Below are positions 38,719 through 60,131 of a stretch of DNA of 64,000 bases, piece after piece. Made by a program: the position numbers and the translations under genes. The DNA lies in assembly GCA_003640385.1 (NCBI GenBank), contig RCAB01000081.1:123029-187028 (forward strand), in the 5' to 3' direction. Numbering within the stretch: position 1 is the first letter of the stretch; the number at the start of each line of letters is the position of its first letter. Below the pieces are notes generated by a model. The model was given only the letters and a program-made list of their open reading frames with translations. It was not told the DNA's origin and did not search any database. The stretch comes from Setaria digitata. Taxonomy: Eukaryota > Nematoda > Chromadorea > Rhabditida > Setariidae.

Positions 38719-41700
38719 ATGGCGAAATACTGCCTAAGTAAGTATTTCATTTCCTGTTGTGTGGTTATTAAGGAAGAATTAAATGTCTTTGCATACATCT
38801 TTCTCATTCATATACTTCTTAATTCACTTTTTACAGAAAAACCAAGCAAACGACAAACCTGTGCGAAGCGTTATAAAATAGCAAAGAAAGTCAGGGAACA
38901 TAACAGGAAGCTAAAAAAAGAGGCAAAAAAAGACAGTAATGTTTTTTTGCTTATGTACATTTTTATAGTTTTTCTTTTATGAATCAAGTTTTCTCGTTAC
39001 ATATCTATGGATTCAATCTGTTTTACTTTTTTATCACAGAGAGGGATGCAAAACACCCTGCTTTTTCATAACACACGTCACTTGATGACTTATTATTAAT
39101 ACTCTTGTAACTACTGTATTTCGATTAAAATTCTTTAGACCAATTCAAGTCGTTTTTTCGTTTTATGACTGGATTGATGAAATTCGGAAGTCACAAAACT
39201 ACTGCAGTTTCACTAGGTGATGCAGAATTATGTTTAGAAACATGGAAGGCCAAAAACAAACCAATAAATGTTCCGAATAAGTGCCCGTTCAAAGAAGAAA
39301 TATTAGTGCAAGCAGAAAAGGAACGAGAACGTATAGAATTGGAGAAATGTGAGAAAAAAAGAGCTGTGAAACAAAAGCAACCCGATGTTGCAAGGGTTGG
39401 CATGAAGCGCAAATGCATCTCGGATGACTTGCAGTCGTTGGCCTTGAAGAGTATAAAACAGGTTAGTAGGACAGGTTACTTTACATTTATTTTTTAATTA
39501 GAATCGATCCTATACGAGCTGCGGAAGGAACTGACTGTGTTGGAAGCGAAATTGTTATCGAGCAGGGTAAAATAGAGATTTCAGCTATGAGCCACAATAT
39601 GATATATTTCTTTCGTGTAAAATTAATATTTTACAGACTGAAGAAATGTCGCAACGCCTCGAGAAAGAAAATCTAGAGAATTTAGAAGAAATGAAAGAAA
39701 AATCATTTAAACAGCATGCAAATGAGGTTTGGAAGACGGTGAAATCTGCAGATATTATCATCGAGGTTTGATTGCATTGCAGTTTCTATTACAAGAAAAT
39801 GCAATATGTATTTGGGTGCTGCTACCAGGTTCCAGAACATGTGAAAAAACGCGAAAAAAAAAACGATAAATCAAAGTAATCTTAGTGTGAGCAGTCGAAG
39901 GAGTTGATATAAGTTAATGGGATAAGTAGACTAGTTAGTTGGCAGTGAGAGTTTTTTCCAGGCAGTAGTGGTAACGTTTACATCAAGTTACAAAATTACC
40001 GCTAGGAAAACCCTTGAGTTTTCATCACTCAGGGAAAACCCCTGAGTGATGAATAGGGTAATTGCAAATGTCGCAAAGTATTCTCTGAAAACTAGCTTAA
40101 AGGCTCTCCTTGTATTTTCAGGTGCTTGATGTTCGAGACCCGTTAGGAAGTCGAAATAGAAATGTTGAAGAAAGCGTATTGAACGCAGGGAAACGGCTTG
40201 TTTTGCTTCTGAATAAGATCGATCTTGTTCCGAAGGAGAATGTCAGGAAGTGGCTTAGCTATTTGCGTCAACAACTACCCACTATAGCTTTCAAAGCTTC
40301 AACTCAAGAACAGAGCCATAACCTGGTTAGATTTTGCCTAAAAGATATTGGAATTCTTTATTTGAGGAAGGAGCAAAGAAAAATTAAGCTCCAAGTTATT
40401 GTATAGCTGAGAAAAGTTGGGAACTAGTTTCCTGAACCGAAACCATTCCTAGGAAAAGTCAGTTTTCTTTTTTTCAGGGGCGTTTCATTTCATCGAATTT
40501 GCATTCTTCAAGTTCGAAATGTATTGGAGCAGATCTCGTGATGAAACTTCTATTAAATTATTGCCGAAACAAGGGTATCAAGACATCGATTTGTGTAGGA
40601 GTAGTAGGTAGCCATTTTATTTAATGAGTGATATAGTTTAATGTGTGCCCCTTTGATAGAAACACCATCGCTGAGCTGTATTAGTATCGTTGTCGTTAAA
40701 AAAAGAAAATTAATATGGAATTATATGAGTAGGTTCAAAAAATGGCACCATCACATATTGTTTTTGTTGCAAAGAGTGGTAAAATTTTTAGTTCTTTCTC
40801 CTCGTATTTTTAACTGACAGAACTGCAGTATCAGTTGACATCCGTTGACATGTATACTCTCTAGTATGATTTAAATGTAAATCTGAGTGCTATATTTCAT
40901 AAGTAGTTTCTAATAATTAAAATAAAAATGTACCCCGTTTAGGTTATCCCAATGTCGGAAAAAGTAGTTTTATCAACAGTATGAAAAGGAAGCGGGTTTG
41001 TAATGTTGGTGCTTTACCAGGAATCACGAGGTACTTTATATGCTTTATGCAGGATGAAGCGAAATTTAATAGTAATTCCTATATGTACATTTAGAATTAC
41101 CACTGTAATTTGATTCCTTTTTTCATAATGCTTTGTTTAAGACAAATGCAGGAAGTAGATCTAGGCAAGAATGTGCAATTGCTGGACTCCCCTGGTGTAA
41201 TATTGGAACCGAAGGGACGTCTGGACAAAAGTGAGATTGCTCTGAAAAATGCAATACGAGTGGAAGATCTAGCTGATCCCGTTTCTCCAGTACAAGCTAT
41301 TTTGAGGCGATGTTCCCATGATAATGTTAGTCTTATGAAGTGCTGGATGGAGATTTGGTATTAGTAACTTAATTATTTATTTGAAGAGGATGATAGGGGC
41401 GGAGAAAGTTTCTAGTGTGAGAACGTAAGCAGTTTCGAGAGGAATTATGATCATTCTATTTGAAGTAATTGATGTTGTCATTACAGTTGATTATTCACTA
41501 TGGTATACCGGAATTCAAAACATGTGAGGAATTCTTAGCTTTTATTGCTCGAAAAGTTGGTCGACTGAAGAAAGGAGGTCGTCCTGATTTAAATGCTGCA
41601 GCACGAAAGGCCGGTTTTATGCCTATTACTTGAAATCCGTAGTTTTCAACTTTCCGAACAGTTATGCTCTGAACCGTATTTACTCAAAGGAAGTTTCAAA

Positions 41701-42700
41701 AACTTATATTTTTATGTCTGCAGGTATTGATCGACTGGAATAGCGGAAAGTTGCGATATTTTACAGAACCGCCAGAGAATATGGAGTATTTCAATTCCGA
41801 ATTATGTTCTGCAGAGTTGTTGAATGAAATGTCGAAGGAATTTGATTTAGATGCATTAAACGATGAACAAAAAGTTTTGTTGGAAGGTATTTCTAGAGTA
41901 TTTTTGTCTATGTTAAATCACTTATTTGAACTGCGGGATATTTATTTTGTATAAATTACTGCAGAACACATTCTCGAAAAGTTTTTATTCAAAATTTATT
42001 CAGATTTACCGACGAGCAATTTAACAAAAACGGCAATTAAATATGATGCGGCAGGAAAAGCAGAAACGGAAGGAAATGATGACGGCGCACAAATGGAGGT
42101 TGAAAATATTTCGGAGAAAACTGTTATCTACAATGAAGAGAAGGTCGGTTTTGTGCAGGTCTTGATTAACTTTTTTGTGCGATTGCTTCCAACGATTGCC
42201 TTAAGAAAATGAAGATTGGTCTAAACTCAGATGTTAAGATTTTGGCATTACATAGAAATAGCAAAATGTAGTGCTTGCTGATCTTTTTAATGCTAACATC
42301 ATTTTCTTGTCGTCTGAGATTTTCTGATTCTTAATAAAATGACGACTGATTATTTCATCTTTTTAGAAAAAGTCACGAGATGATATAATAATGAATGGAA
42401 GTAATTTTCCGGATTCCTTCGAGGTCGATGGAAACTCTCAGATAAATCGTGCTATCAGATTAGCAGTAAAAAAACACAGAAGGAAAAATAAGAAACTTCG
42501 TGAGCTTTTTAGAGTAATGGAAGTGGAATTTCTTAATATCTCTTGGCAGGTTTAATGTAAGAAGAGGAATGTAAGAAATCTTTTTTCTTTTTTTTTTTTT
42601 TTCAGAGAAGCGTACGGATGAAGTGATTAATACGATGACATCAGCATCACTTACGGATAAGCAAGAAGACTATGATTTTGCTGTAGTGAGTGAGGAATAA
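38719..42700 (+). CDS. nst-1: Nucleostemin / GNL3 nucleolar GTPase
   Basis: Thirteen exons: 38719-38737, 38837-38935, 39238-39461, 39637-39765, 40122-40325, 40478-40607, 40943-41030, 41142-41325, 41487-41609, 41724-41886, 42004-42143, 42367-42499, 42606-42700. They join in frame to about 576 residues, near the usual size. Nucleostemin-type GTPases act in the nucleolus in large-subunit ribosome assembly and growth control. The N-terminus has the basic [19 protein letters not shown] segment. The GTPase motifs come in the circularly permuted order of this family: VLDVRDPLG and G4 NKIDLVPK (about residue 188), then G1 GYPNVGKSS (about 269), then G3 DSPG (about 313). AAARK followed by VLIDWNSGK is conserved after the domain. 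The C-terminus ends [12 protein letters not shown]. The exon 9 to 10 junction needs a GC donor (AAG then gccggt). A strong gtgagt inside the last exon could give an alternative tail. Confidence 0.95.
40021..40053. repeat. Perfect inverted repeat, 14-bp arms, 5-nt loop
   Basis: TTCATCACTCAGGG and its exact reverse complement flank AAAAC, about 70 bases upstream of nucleostemin exon 5, inside the intron. Confidence 0.88.
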
Positions 42701-42743
42701 GTTTGGGTTTTTCGGACTATTTGTTAAATATTTATCTGAATCA

Positions 42744-42749
42744 AATAAA
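42744..42749 (+). terminator. Polyadenylation signal of nucleostemin
   Basis: AATAAA lies 44 bases past the nucleostemin stop codon, the expected place for a short nematode 3' UTR. Confidence 0.6.
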
Positions 42750-44487
42750 GGTACTCTTTGTTTTATTGACATGGAAGAAGGCACTTTTGCAAAGATCCAT
42801 TTATGCTCTATACATTTCTTTTCCTTTTTTTGCACATGAATCCCTCTAAAAGTGACTCTTTATGTAAGCAGTTGCACAATTCAAGTCTACCGCAATATAT
42901 GCTTTCTACAGTATTTTTCCATTTGTGACTATCTTTACAACATCGGTGCAGGAAAGTTCACCGCTGAAGAAATTAATGCAGATGATGTATCGAAAAAAGC
43001 TTTAAAAAGTTTAAAGCAGACAGGTCACTTCTATAAATCTCCTACAAAAAATCTACAACTAGTCATATGCATGTATATTTCATCTCGAAATTAGACTTAC
43101 GTTATGTCATATGGATATTATTACTAATAGATTTCTGTAAACAAGAATTTACTCTATTAGATTATGAGACAAAGTACGGTTATACAGTTACGACCAGTAA
43201 TGATGCAAATAAAATGTCAGTGAAAATAATAAAAACATCGTAGCAGTTGTGTCAACCATTTTTCGAATTCGACTAGGAACGCTTGTACCAAATTGAACGG
43301 ACCGCATAAAATACTAATGCTAGCCGTTAGAGCGGTGGTGCTGGAAGGGTACTGGGTGATGGGTTAGTATTGGATTTGTTAGTCTTTCCTGGTTGAGTGT
43401 TTGTGGGGTTTGTTTTTGTTGTTTTACATTATGAAGTCAAGTCTTATATATAGGTTAAATGGTATTTTAATGCATTGTCATGAAATAGCTGAAGTACACG
43501 ACAAATGATATTCAGAATTCCTCGCAAAAGAAAGTATTTTAAGAAACAAGCATATTTTAGAAAACCACTCAAAGTACATTATATGGGATCATAATCTGGA
43601 ATCAGTTATCTTTTTGGCTAGTTTAAATTTATTGTTCTGAGGGGTATGATCAAAGCAATTTCTAGCACTCAGCATTCACTACAGTGTGCGGTGGAAATTA
43701 TTAAAATCTGATGACTCTATCCTGCTGTGGATTCTGGAAATTACTTTCGGAATTTCGGAATCATATACATGAAATAATCAATCTTCCTCTTATTTATTAT
43801 GTGGAGAAATTTTACAGATGAATAGCGACAGCCATAAGATGAATTACGCGAAATCTATTGTTTTAGAAGTAAACCGGAACAACTGCGCGAGTAATTATTA
43901 TATAGGTTTCATTTAGCCTTACCGGTACAAGTTTTTTTTTAGATCATATTTTCTTAGATGACCTACTGAGGATGAAGAAAATATGTAATAAAGAGGTGAA
44001 CTGGGTGCATATAAATTATTTGAAAATAAAGGAATGAAAGTGTTGTTTTCAGGTCAAGTAAGTGCCATAAAATTAGAATTTTCAGGATATTGGAGACAAG
44101 TTTAGGATTACCTTTACCTCATTACTTTGTTACTATTCGTTTTTTTTTACTATCCTGCATATCAGCTTCATCTATTGTTTTGTCCATTCGCCGTCGCAAT
44201 TTTTGTCTTTTTTCGTTCTAAATTTTATTTGCGNAGGATATAGATTGGAGACAAGTTTAGGATTACCTTTACCTCATTACTTTGTTACTATTCGTTTTTT
44301 TTTACTATCCTGCATATCAGCTTCATCTATTGTTTTGTCCATTCGCCGTCGCAATTTTTGTCTTTTTTCGTTCTAAATTTTATTTGCGTTTGTTTTTATT
44401 GCACTAATGTAGCATCTTTATCGAAAAAAAAAGAATGATCTGCTCTGTTGTTCTTGTTACTTTCATCTGCATGTTGTTTTACTGTAC
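42750..44487. other. Spacer between nucleostemin and the coiled-coil gene
   Basis: Mostly non-coding. One splice-flanked open stretch (42952-43020, acceptor ggtgcag, donor gtcact) reads in one frame as KFTAEEINADDVSKKALKS, which looks protein-like but joins no gene I could build. The spacer also holds the 144-base direct repeat around the N at 44234. Confidence 0.45.
44090..44388. repeat. 144-bp direct repeat flanking a single N
   Basis: Bases 44090-44233 and 44245-44388 are identical as far as I can read, separated by the only N of the window (44234) and ten or so bases. This looks like two contig ends that were abutted without merging their overlap. Confidence 0.88.
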
Positions 44488-44505
44488 TATATATTTTAGT
44501 TACAG
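44488..44505 (+). promoter_or_regulatory. Probable spliced-leader acceptor of coiled-coil gene
   Basis: tatattttagttacag offers two AG sites, the last 2 bases before the ATG at 44508. No upstream exon was seen. Confidence 0.45.
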
Positions 44506-44507
44506 GG

Positions 44508-47500
44508 ATGGTAAAGAAAGTACAAGGAGATATTTCCAAACAACCAGTACGTCAGTCGCATCGAAATCGTATTTTAAATACCCGTTTAGGTACTCCACCA
44601 AAGATTCTTCGAAGTATGCTTAGAGATCGTGCCTCCTCTGTGATTAGCGGATTATCTCCAGCAGTAGCAGAGACGGAAAATATAAGTAAGTGTAATACAT
44701 CAGATTTTAGGCTTCTTTGTTCAGACGAATATATCATGGATATGAATAATCTTCTGTTCATTAAAAAAAAAAAATGGATTATAAATAAATTAGAATGGGG
44801 CTGTAGTGCAATTAATACGCGGTCATAAATATTTCAGAAAATAGTTCGGGGAAAGATACGCAAATTGCAAATAAAAAGGTCAAATCATCGAATATTATTT
44901 CCAAGCTATCAGGTGCTAAGTGCTGTCGTCAGTATAATTCAAGTAAACGCTACGCTTCACCTATTAAGGGGATGCTTGAAACTAAGCGGTCTTTAAGAAA
45001 CATTTCGGATGGTTTGTTATTATGAATTAGCCAAGCTTTTAATAATTAGGAAGTATGACCCACTTTATGGTTTATTTGTCATTTATATTTCTTCTGCTGG
45101 AAGTGCTCAACGATCAAATTATTTTTTTTTAGAAAAATACTATTGACAGTTCGCATTTAAATTTATTTTTACCTAAAGCTGTTGTCGATTTCATTTGGAA
45201 AGGAGGAGGATGATCATCTTGAGAGTTCGATTACTTTTCGGTTTTGGCTGACTAAATACTTGTGATTTGAGTGTTTCATATTTAACGCCCCTTGCACTCC
45301 TTTTCACTTCTAAAGAAAATAGAATAAACATATATTTCAGAAAAGCCCGAGAAATCTGAGGTTGCTGAAAGTCCAAAAAATGAAAGAGTGCAGGTTTTGA
45401 GTAGGAATTTGCTTACTACATCATCAAAAATTCGTCATTCTTCACGCCATCGTATTCCTAATCCGCGTTTTGGATATTTGTTACCGGGTTTTACCGAGGA
45501 TGCAAGAAAAAAAGGACGGAATAGAGATGGCATTAAAAAAAGTTGTATAAGTAAGCGATACATTGCATTTAGAAAGTTTATGTGATTGTTTCTTTGCAGT
45601 GTCTTTCTGGTTCCTTTCATTAGCCTGTGTGTTTGTAAAGTTGCTTTTTTTTTCTGTGTATCGAAAGTAAGGAAGCTTATTTTAAAAGCTTTAAAGTTTA
45701 GTAAATTGTTCACGGAGGGAATTTTTGGTACATGGTAGGCTTCCTTCGCTAATACGCTAAACGCTCTATTAATGCATGTAAATGAGAAATTCTGTAATTA
45801 TTTATTTGGATAGAGAAATTGACATACTGTCAGTGTTATCAGGAAACAAAAAAGTTGCTGCACAGAATCTGAAGATTGCATCTAATAAATCAGATATGGC
45901 AAATATGCCGGTCGGCGAACGTCATTCTGAACGGCAGCGTATTCCCAGCAGACGCCTTAGTTTTCCAGATTTTTATCCAATCATGCAAGGACAAAAGAAA
46001 ACAACCAAAGCAAGTTAGTTTTGTATTTAGTGTCATGCCAGATATCTTTGTGTCATTTTTCTTGTTATAATTCTTTAAATCTGGCAAAAGCAGATATTTG
46101 AAAATGAATCGACCCAAATTCTTTATGATATAAAGATAAAACGGTGAATAAAACTTTATGATATAGAGTGAAAATCATTTTATCTAAATTTAAGTGTCGC
46201 CCTTATTTCTCGACAGCATTCCGTATTTCCTATTGAGGAAAATAGAAATAGCGTACGAAACGCGGAACTGAACGCTAGGAACTCATAACTGAGACACTTA
46301 AATAAATTTAGATAAAATGATTTTCTCTCTATATCATAAAGTTTTATTCACCGTTTTATCTTTATATCATAGTTATGAGTTCCTAGCGTTATGAGTTCAT
46401 AATTTATGACCAAAATTTGTTTCCCTGTCTTGCTTTTCTTACACTGCTTTTCTGTTTACCATCAGTTTCAAAACATTGAAAAAGACAGATAAATAAAGAA
46501 CAGTGAACTTGCATGCACAAGAATGTAGTAGACGTTATCAAACAAAACAGATATAGTGCATTTAGAAAAACTTAAAAATAAAATTTTCTAAAAGTACAAG
46601 GTAATGCTAATTGTAACAGCTTAGGATTATAAAATCTGAATTTCTCTTTGGTATCAACCATTTTACCCTTTTTTCATTTTCCTTTTTTCTCTTTCATCTC
46701 TCTTCCGATTTCGTTTATCCTTAGAGTTCTTCACAAGCTCTGCTAAAATTACTGTTATCCAATGCTTTCGAGAAAATGATTTGCAGTGCCTGATTAATTT
46801 ATGTTACTAGTGATTGCACAGAGTAGTTTTTTTCCAATGGTTTTAAGGATATAAAATCTATTTGAGATGAAAATTTGACTCCACATCTGGGCGTCGGATT
46901 TGAAGTTTTTAAATTTAATTCGAAATGGCGGCATTTCTACTTTACACCCCTTTATTTTCTATTTTTTTTATTTTTTGATATTTCAGGATCAAAGATGGAA
47001 ATATCACATGCTAAAGTTCGAGAAGATAAGAACTGCGAAATGAAATCAGTAAGCACTCAGAAAACCCGAATAAGCATGAATGCTACACCACGGAACTTGT
47101 CTCTCTCATCTTTCACAAATAATCGCCAAATTCACAGTAGTTTGGAAGTTCCATCAGTTCTATATCCATATAGACCAGCAAAGAGCCAAGCACTTTGTGT
47201 GCAACCATCTTCATCAGTGGCCAAAGATTATGTCAGCAAAAAGGACGTTGAAGGACTGATGGATGAAATAAGTGGAGCCTTGGCTCGTGTCACCGATGAA
47301 GATTATAGCGAATTGCGTGAAAAGATCTCGCACCATTTGAATAGTCTTTATCGGGAGAATTGTCGTTTTCGTCAAACCTTACATCAGTTGAAAAGTGAAC
47401 TAAACAGTTTGTCGAGCAACTCAACAGTGAACCGTTGCAATGTACTCATAAAGCAGAACAGCGAGTTAAGAGAGCAAAAAGTCCTTGCTGATATCAAATG

Positions 47501-47822
47501 TGAAGCGCAAATGGAAGAAGCGCGTAAACTGCTAGATAGAATTAGAATTTTGGAAGTGCGGAACAGGGATCTGGAAGACTTCCGAAATCGGTTGCTGGAG
47601 CAAAAGAGGCACCAGTGCTTGAATGTTGGGATTAAATATTCTCATATTGATTTAGTAAATGATTTTTCTAGGAATTCCACAAAGGATTCAATGGATACTG
47701 AATTGGATGCGTTGATTCTGAATAGGACTGATAACAAAGTTGTAGAGACTGATAAATCCAATCGCGACAATAAAAGTAACAAGATTGAATGGGGTAACGA
47801 TTCGTGGATGTTGCATTGTTGA
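44508..47822 (+). CDS. Arg-rich exon-repeat coiled-coil protein, unknown
   Basis: Five exons, 44508-44685, 44838-45011, 45341-45550, 45843-46013 and 46987-47822 (TGA), join in frame to about 522 residues. I do not recognise the family. The first four exons each carry a short basic module: HRNRILNTRLGTPPK in exon 1, KRYASPIKGMLETKRS in exon 2, RHRIPNPRFGYLLPG in exon 3 and RQRIPSRRLSFPDF in exon 4. All four introns are phase 1, so exons 2 to 4 are symmetrical and could be added or lost without a frame break. The last exon is long. Its second half is a predicted coiled coil (from about VEGLMDEISGALARV to DFRNRLLEQKRHQ) with a Ser/Asp-rich tail. No signal peptide or membrane segment is visible. 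A nuclear or cytoskeletal scaffold role is plausible from composition only. The last intron holds a foldback repeat. Confidence 0.8.
46125..46390. repeat. Foldback (hairpin) element in intron
   Basis: Bases 46125-46198 and 46293-46370 are near-perfect reverse complements of about 75 bases (each contains GATAAAACGGTGAATAAAAC or its complement). A second perfect 19-bp pair, AACGCTAGGAACTCATAAC at 46271-46289 and its complement at 46372-46390, brackets the right arm. No transposase is present. It may be a non-autonomous MITE-like element or a template-switch product. Confidence 0.8.
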
Positions 47823-50677
47823 TGGGCTCATATGGTTTACCATATTTACCGGATATGATGCTTCTTCAAAGCCGCCATATGCTTTAGATTTGTTAATCAT
47901 ACATGTATTTGTGGTAACATTAAATTTTTTCAGATGTTGATTGTAGGTTCACTGCAAGTTTATGTTTATAAATAGATGATGTGAAAAAACTCTTAAGTCC
48001 ATGGAGAGACATCAAAAAGCAGGTTGTTTATATCGTTTCATATTGGCAATTGTGTCTTCTTGAAATATTGTCCAGTTTTCTATATTCTGATCATTGTTCT
48101 TATTTTGAAAAATTTTATGTCTTATCAGAAAAATGCAAACATATATTTGGCATTTGAAACATAAGCTCTATGGAAAATCATATATAAAATGTTTTCCTTC
48201 GAAATTTTACAAATAGTTTCTCAAAACACTTTTGAGCAAAAGTAGAATTAGAAAAAGAAAAACGTCACTATAAAAATATTACTGAGGTGCAGTAAAATTG
48301 TGTATTGTGCGGACTGTAGACGTTCATTATTTAGCTTGCAATATGATATCAGGGAAAATATATAATCCACCAAACACTGACAAATTCATCTATTAAAATG
48401 AACAATATAAGCAACTTGAGCTTTGACTAGTTGCTCTTCACCGTGATTATGACATTTAGAAGGATTTCTCTATCAAATGTGATTCACCGAGAATATTTAA
48501 CTTTAGTCTCCACTACCAAATTAATTTCAGGTACATAGTGCATCCATCCCTACGACGGTAACTAACCGTCTTCAGTGCTTATTTTGCTGTTATTGATACG
48601 GACTCTCGTATTTCTAAATTTTCCACTTGATCACTTAACAGATTTATTTCCATGGTATATGGGCGTTAATCTATTTTTCAAAGATTTATATTATTTTGAC
48701 TGATTCATTGTTGTATGGTTCATTTATTCTTCTCGATTTCTTAATTCCAGAAGATTATGCTTGTGTGGTGACTTCTTCCCACCTGTAAAATCTAATTACT
48801 CTAGCTCGGAAATGAGTTGTATAATTTTTTTGTCTCGATGACTACATTAGTGGAAGGATTTATTGATAAACAAGTAAGAATGAATTACAATGCAAAGTGA
48901 AAAAACAGTGGAGACGCAAAATAGGATGTAATTAACATTGGAATCTGGTAAAAGTGATTAAAGAAATTCACGAAAAAACAAAAGGATCCTTTTAATGATT
49001 TCACGCCGGCAGTAACCATGGTGGTTACAGTTTTTTGGAAATTACAATTTTGGATTACAAATAAACAAGAGTCATTAGGGAATGGCCCGTTTGCAAAATG
49101 ATGCTAGACTTGTCTAAAACTGTTGGGAAGGCAATTCCGCAGAATCTGAGATTCAAATTCTCCGAGTTATTAGAGGAGACTATGCTTATAAACTAAGTCG
49201 AAGTATATACTAACTCAATCGTAAAATTTTTGTTACTCTGAAGTGGGAACAGTACAAGAGTTCATGTCTTAAACCCAAATCAATGAAAAATGCCTTATGT
49301 GCAGTAAGACAAAATCCTAAAAATAATTTCCTGTAAGGCAATCATACGCCTTAAAAGGATGGTAAAAAAGTCATTCGGAGAGTCACACAAAAAGAACAGA
49401 TCACAGACTTTTAAATCAAAGAGCAAAGGAAAAAAAACAACACTCGGACGGTGTCGCAAACGGATATAAAATTGAGAGGCCTAGAATGGCTGACTGGGAT
49501 CAGATCCACCTTGGGCTTATGAAATGGATTATGTCGAATTTGTATAAAAGAATGAAAATCGTTAGAGTGAAGAATTGGTGGAGAGAGGAAATTAGTAAGC
49601 GGCAGAAGTGTATTCGAAATAAAATCAACGCCAACAAGTTGCCAAAATAATGTCTCAAAGACCTGGAAAATAAAATTGGTAAATACGCACAACATAGAGA
49701 AAAATATATACTGCGCTAAATTTTGCAGAACGACCAAAACAAAAGGATAGGTTTTCTTCGAACAATCAAATCAGTCACAAATTTTGAAACACACCGGACC
49801 TTTCTCAAACAGTAGACAAACAATCAATATAAAATATATCAACATTCATCACGATTCTCAGGAATTCAACTAATTAACGGTTTTTAACTTAAAAAAAAAA
49901 AAAAAAAAAGAACGCTGCATTCCATATATGACCAAACCCTTTTATCCATGTCACCAATAAAGCGTATGTTCGAATCCAGATCTTGAATTCCCAATAACGG
50001 TAGCACTACTCTTGATAAAAAACTACAATTCATTTTAAATTCAGAACAATGAATTTCTACAAGATTTGGTGACAATGAATACGGCAAAATATATATATAT
50101 ATATATATATATAACGAAATATTTTCCTCCTAAATGCGAAAGAGCGCAGTAGAGTAACTTAGTTTAACGACCAGAAAAATCGCAGTGAACAGATTTGATC
50201 GAAATTCCCCTTGGTACTTTATTTCTTGACATTATGAAAAAGTAGTTTCTAGAGAAAAATGAAAAAAGCTAGCAGTTACCAACAAAAAAATATCATACAG
50301 ACAACAGAAATTCCACTGAATCAGTAATAAGTCACACAAAAAAATGTCGCAGGATCTAAGTACCTGTATGTTTCCGGAAAACCAGCAGTACCTTAGCCAC
50401 AATTTCATTACAAAAAATCCAATTTTACAAAACTTTCCCATTATCTAAATTCAGGAGATTACAGAACTGCTTACAAGGATTGCAACAGATAAGAAGTGCT
50501 GACACAGAGTTCATTTGTTCCACATACAAAAGAAAGATTCCTTTTAAATGAGAGTCATTATTTTGACTTCTACTACAAAATAATGACTCCTTTTAAATAG
50601 GAGGCTATATTTCATTGGAAGCATATGTTTCGCATGTCCAATTCGACTCCAGTCATGTACGTCTAAAATTTCATTCC
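47823..50677. other. Convergent intergenic region
   Basis: Between the 3' ends of the coiled-coil gene (+) and the GLG1 gene (-). No coding exon recognised. It includes an A-run near 49890, a short (TA)n at about 50089-50112, and a hairpin at 50552-50589 with 13-bp arms (GAGTCATTATTTT and complement) and a 12-base loop. Confidence 0.55.

Positions 50678-60131
<9,454 letters not shown>

Noticed and set aside
47688..47900. 70-codon minus-strand frame
   Set aside because: Antisense to the end of the coiled-coil gene.
48900..50200. Possible decayed transposon
   Set aside because: I looked for transposase or reverse-transcriptase motifs on both strands and saw none; only short simple repeats.
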